DNA of 14,317 nt from JAFDWI01 sp040255345 (GTDB lineage: Bacteria; Actinomycetota; Acidimicrobiia; Acidimicrobiales; Iamiaceae). The stretch is taken from contig JBDZUV010000078.1 in NCBI GenBank assembly GCA_040255345.1, positions 1 through 14,317 on the forward strand, written 5' to 3'. The notes under the pieces are model-generated. The model made no database searches. It was not told the DNA's origin and was given only the letters and a program-made list of their open reading frames with translations. Both the position numbers and the translations under genes were made by a program. Shown here one piece after another: positions 13,537 through 14,317 of the stretch. Each line of letters starts with the position of its first letter. Within the stretch, counting starts at the first letter, position 1.

Positions 13537-14067
13537 ATGACCGAATCCAGTGACCTGCCGGCACGCAGGGGTCTGTTGCGCCGCCGCAATCCGATCCGCA
13601 CGATCTTTCCGCTGTCGTACCAGACGATGCGGGTCCACCGGCTGATCGAACGTCTGAACGTGGCTGGTCATCCCGACGCGGCGCTCGTCGTGTCCGAATG
13701 CTGGAAGATCCTGACCGGTATCGAGGTCAAGGTCGGCGCTCAGATCGGTGCAGGCACGATCTTCGTCCACGGCCAGGGGGTGGTCGTCGGTGAGACGGCG
13801 GTGGTCGGGCAGGACTGTCGGATCTACCAGCAGGTCACCCTCGGTGGTGGGCGACGCGACCGGCCCGAGATGCCCGTGGTCGGTGACCACGTGACGATGT
13901 ACGCCGGAGCGAAGCTCACCGGCGCGATCCATGTCGGTGACCATGCCTCGATCGGCGCGAACGCGGTGGTCACCCACGACGTGCCCACGGGGGCGATCGT
14001 CGCGGGGGTGCCGGCGACCATCATCGGCTGGCACGACGGTTTCGGGCCAGACGCGCCACCAGCCTGA
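13537..14067 (+). CDS. Serine acetyltransferase-like hexapeptide-repeat acyltransferase
   Basis: A 176-residue left-handed beta-helix protein resembling CysE, the enzyme that acetylates L-serine to O-acetylserine for cysteine synthesis. The region from 58 to 164 follows the CysE pattern: LTGIEVKVGAQIGAGTIFVH, GVVVGETAVVG, YQQVTLGGG, then IGANAVVTHDVP and AGVPATIIG. The catalytic histidine is His78. The Asp of the E. coli dyad (Asp143) aligns by eye to Glu63, and the usual Asp before the histidine is Val77. It is much shorter than E. coli CysE (273 residues) because the N-terminal helical domain is reduced, as in short SAT-like enzymes. ATG 13537 is fixed by a GGAGG site. No cysK lies beside it, so a different acceptor is possible. 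Confidence 0.72.
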   Translation: MTESSDLPARRGLLRRRNPIRTIFPLSYQTMRVHRLIERLNVAGHPDAALVVSECWKILTGIEVKVGAQIGAGTIFVHGQGVVVGETAVVGQDCRIYQQVTLGGGRRDRPEMPVVGDHVTMYAGAKLTGAIHVGDHASIGANAVVTHDVPTGAIVAGVPATIIGWHDGFGPDAPPA

Positions 14068-14137
14068 CCGGCGCGACGTGAGGCGCGGCACGCGCTCGTG
14101 ACCGGGCCCACGGTCGGCGCTGCGGCCACCCGGCGCT

Positions 14138-14155
14138 GGTCGGTGGGAACCGACC
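14138..14155. terminator. Candidate bidirectional terminator hairpin
   Basis: GGTCGGT-GGGA-ACCGACC is a perfect 7-bp stem with a 4-base loop. It lies between the plus-strand acetyltransferase gene (stop at 14067) and the minus-strand tRNA-Ala, so it could end transcripts from either side. There is no T tract. Confidence 0.35.
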
Positions 14156-14277
14156 GGCCGGCGGCACCCGCGGCCCGCACGGGCCACGGCGGCGCCACAG
14201 GCACGCACGCCCGCCTCGAGGTGCCGGGCCGACCGTCCCTTCGCGTCGATCGGCCCGCCCGAGGCGATGGCGCCCGG

Positions 14278-14317
14278 TGGAGACGATGGGACTCGAACCC
14301 ACGACCCCCTGCTTGCA
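14278..14317 (-). tRNA. tRNA-Ala (anticodon TGC), 3' part only
   Basis: The minus strand from the window edge reads TGC, AA, then GCAGG (3' side of the anticodon stem), a 5-base variable loop, the T arm GTGGG-TTCGAGT-CCCAT, acceptor strand CGTCTCC and discriminator A at 14278. The bases before AA-GCAGG occupy positions 34-36, giving anticodon TGC, hence alanine. The 5' half lies beyond 14317. The next bases are CCG, so CCA is not fully encoded. Confidence 0.88.

Noticed and set aside
12649..14208. A long minus-strand open frame that would extend the phosphotriesterase-like gene N-terminally by over 500 codons
   Set aside because: It lies antisense to the AhpD-like and acetyltransferase genes, has no family features, and the hydrolase has a normal start at 12648.
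14278..14317. 3' half of tRNA-Ala as an integration site of a mobile element
   Set aside because: No integrase, no second copy of the tRNA 3' end and no composition change within the window.

Overview
The window is a high-GC stretch of an actinobacterial chromosome. Supporting signs are a divergent ctaB/ctaA pair of heme A genes, a clpS gene followed by DUF2017 (a pairing familiar from Actinomycetota), GTG starts, -10 boxes of the TAGGCT/TANNNT type, and a tRNA-Glu with a G1-U72 acceptor end. Many genes lack a Shine-Dalgarno sequence and have a -10 box only 6-10 bases before the start codon, so they are probably leaderless. This would fit Acidimicrobiia (Ilumatobacter-like), but that placement is inference. 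The sequence comes from a scaffolded assembly, because it contains a 100-N gap.

Layout, left to right. 1-2173: ctaB (5' end only, minus strand), diverging from ctaA, then clpS and a DUF2017 gene. 2189-4902: one long minus-strand gene, interrupted by the N gap, for a membrane protein with a cytoplasmic zinc ribbon, a long disordered linker, one transmembrane helix and an extracytoplasmic domain that resembles a zinc peptidase whose metal ligands are all replaced. 4903-5293: no gene seen. 5294-5366: tRNA-Glu(TTC). 5414-7100: a TauE/SafE (TSUP) transporter diverging from a LysR regulator. 7104-9418: a minus-strand operon of a ClC transporter and a MarR regulator, joined by an ATGA overlap. 9568-10926: a second, dissimilar ClC protein, divergent from the first. 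10951-12648: a methyltransferase with a His/Asp repeat leader and a phosphotriesterase-like metal hydrolase (both minus). 12772-14067: an AhpD-like CxxC protein and a serine acetyltransferase-like hexapeptide protein (both plus). 14278-14317: the 3' half of a tRNA-Ala(TGC), cut by the window edge.

How the genes work together. CtaB and CtaA carry out the two successive steps from heme B to heme A for cytochrome oxidase. ClpS passes N-degron substrates to the Clp protease. The LysR gene probably controls the neighbouring TSUP exporter from a palindrome over its own start codon. The MarR gene probably controls its own ClC operon from a palindrome over that operon's -10 box. I found no mobile element, CRISPR array or defence island. 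The strongest unusual items are the apparent pseudo-peptidase with a zinc ribbon, the evidence that the N gap is a false insertion caused by a 55-bp contig overlap, and the consistent leaderless promoter architecture.
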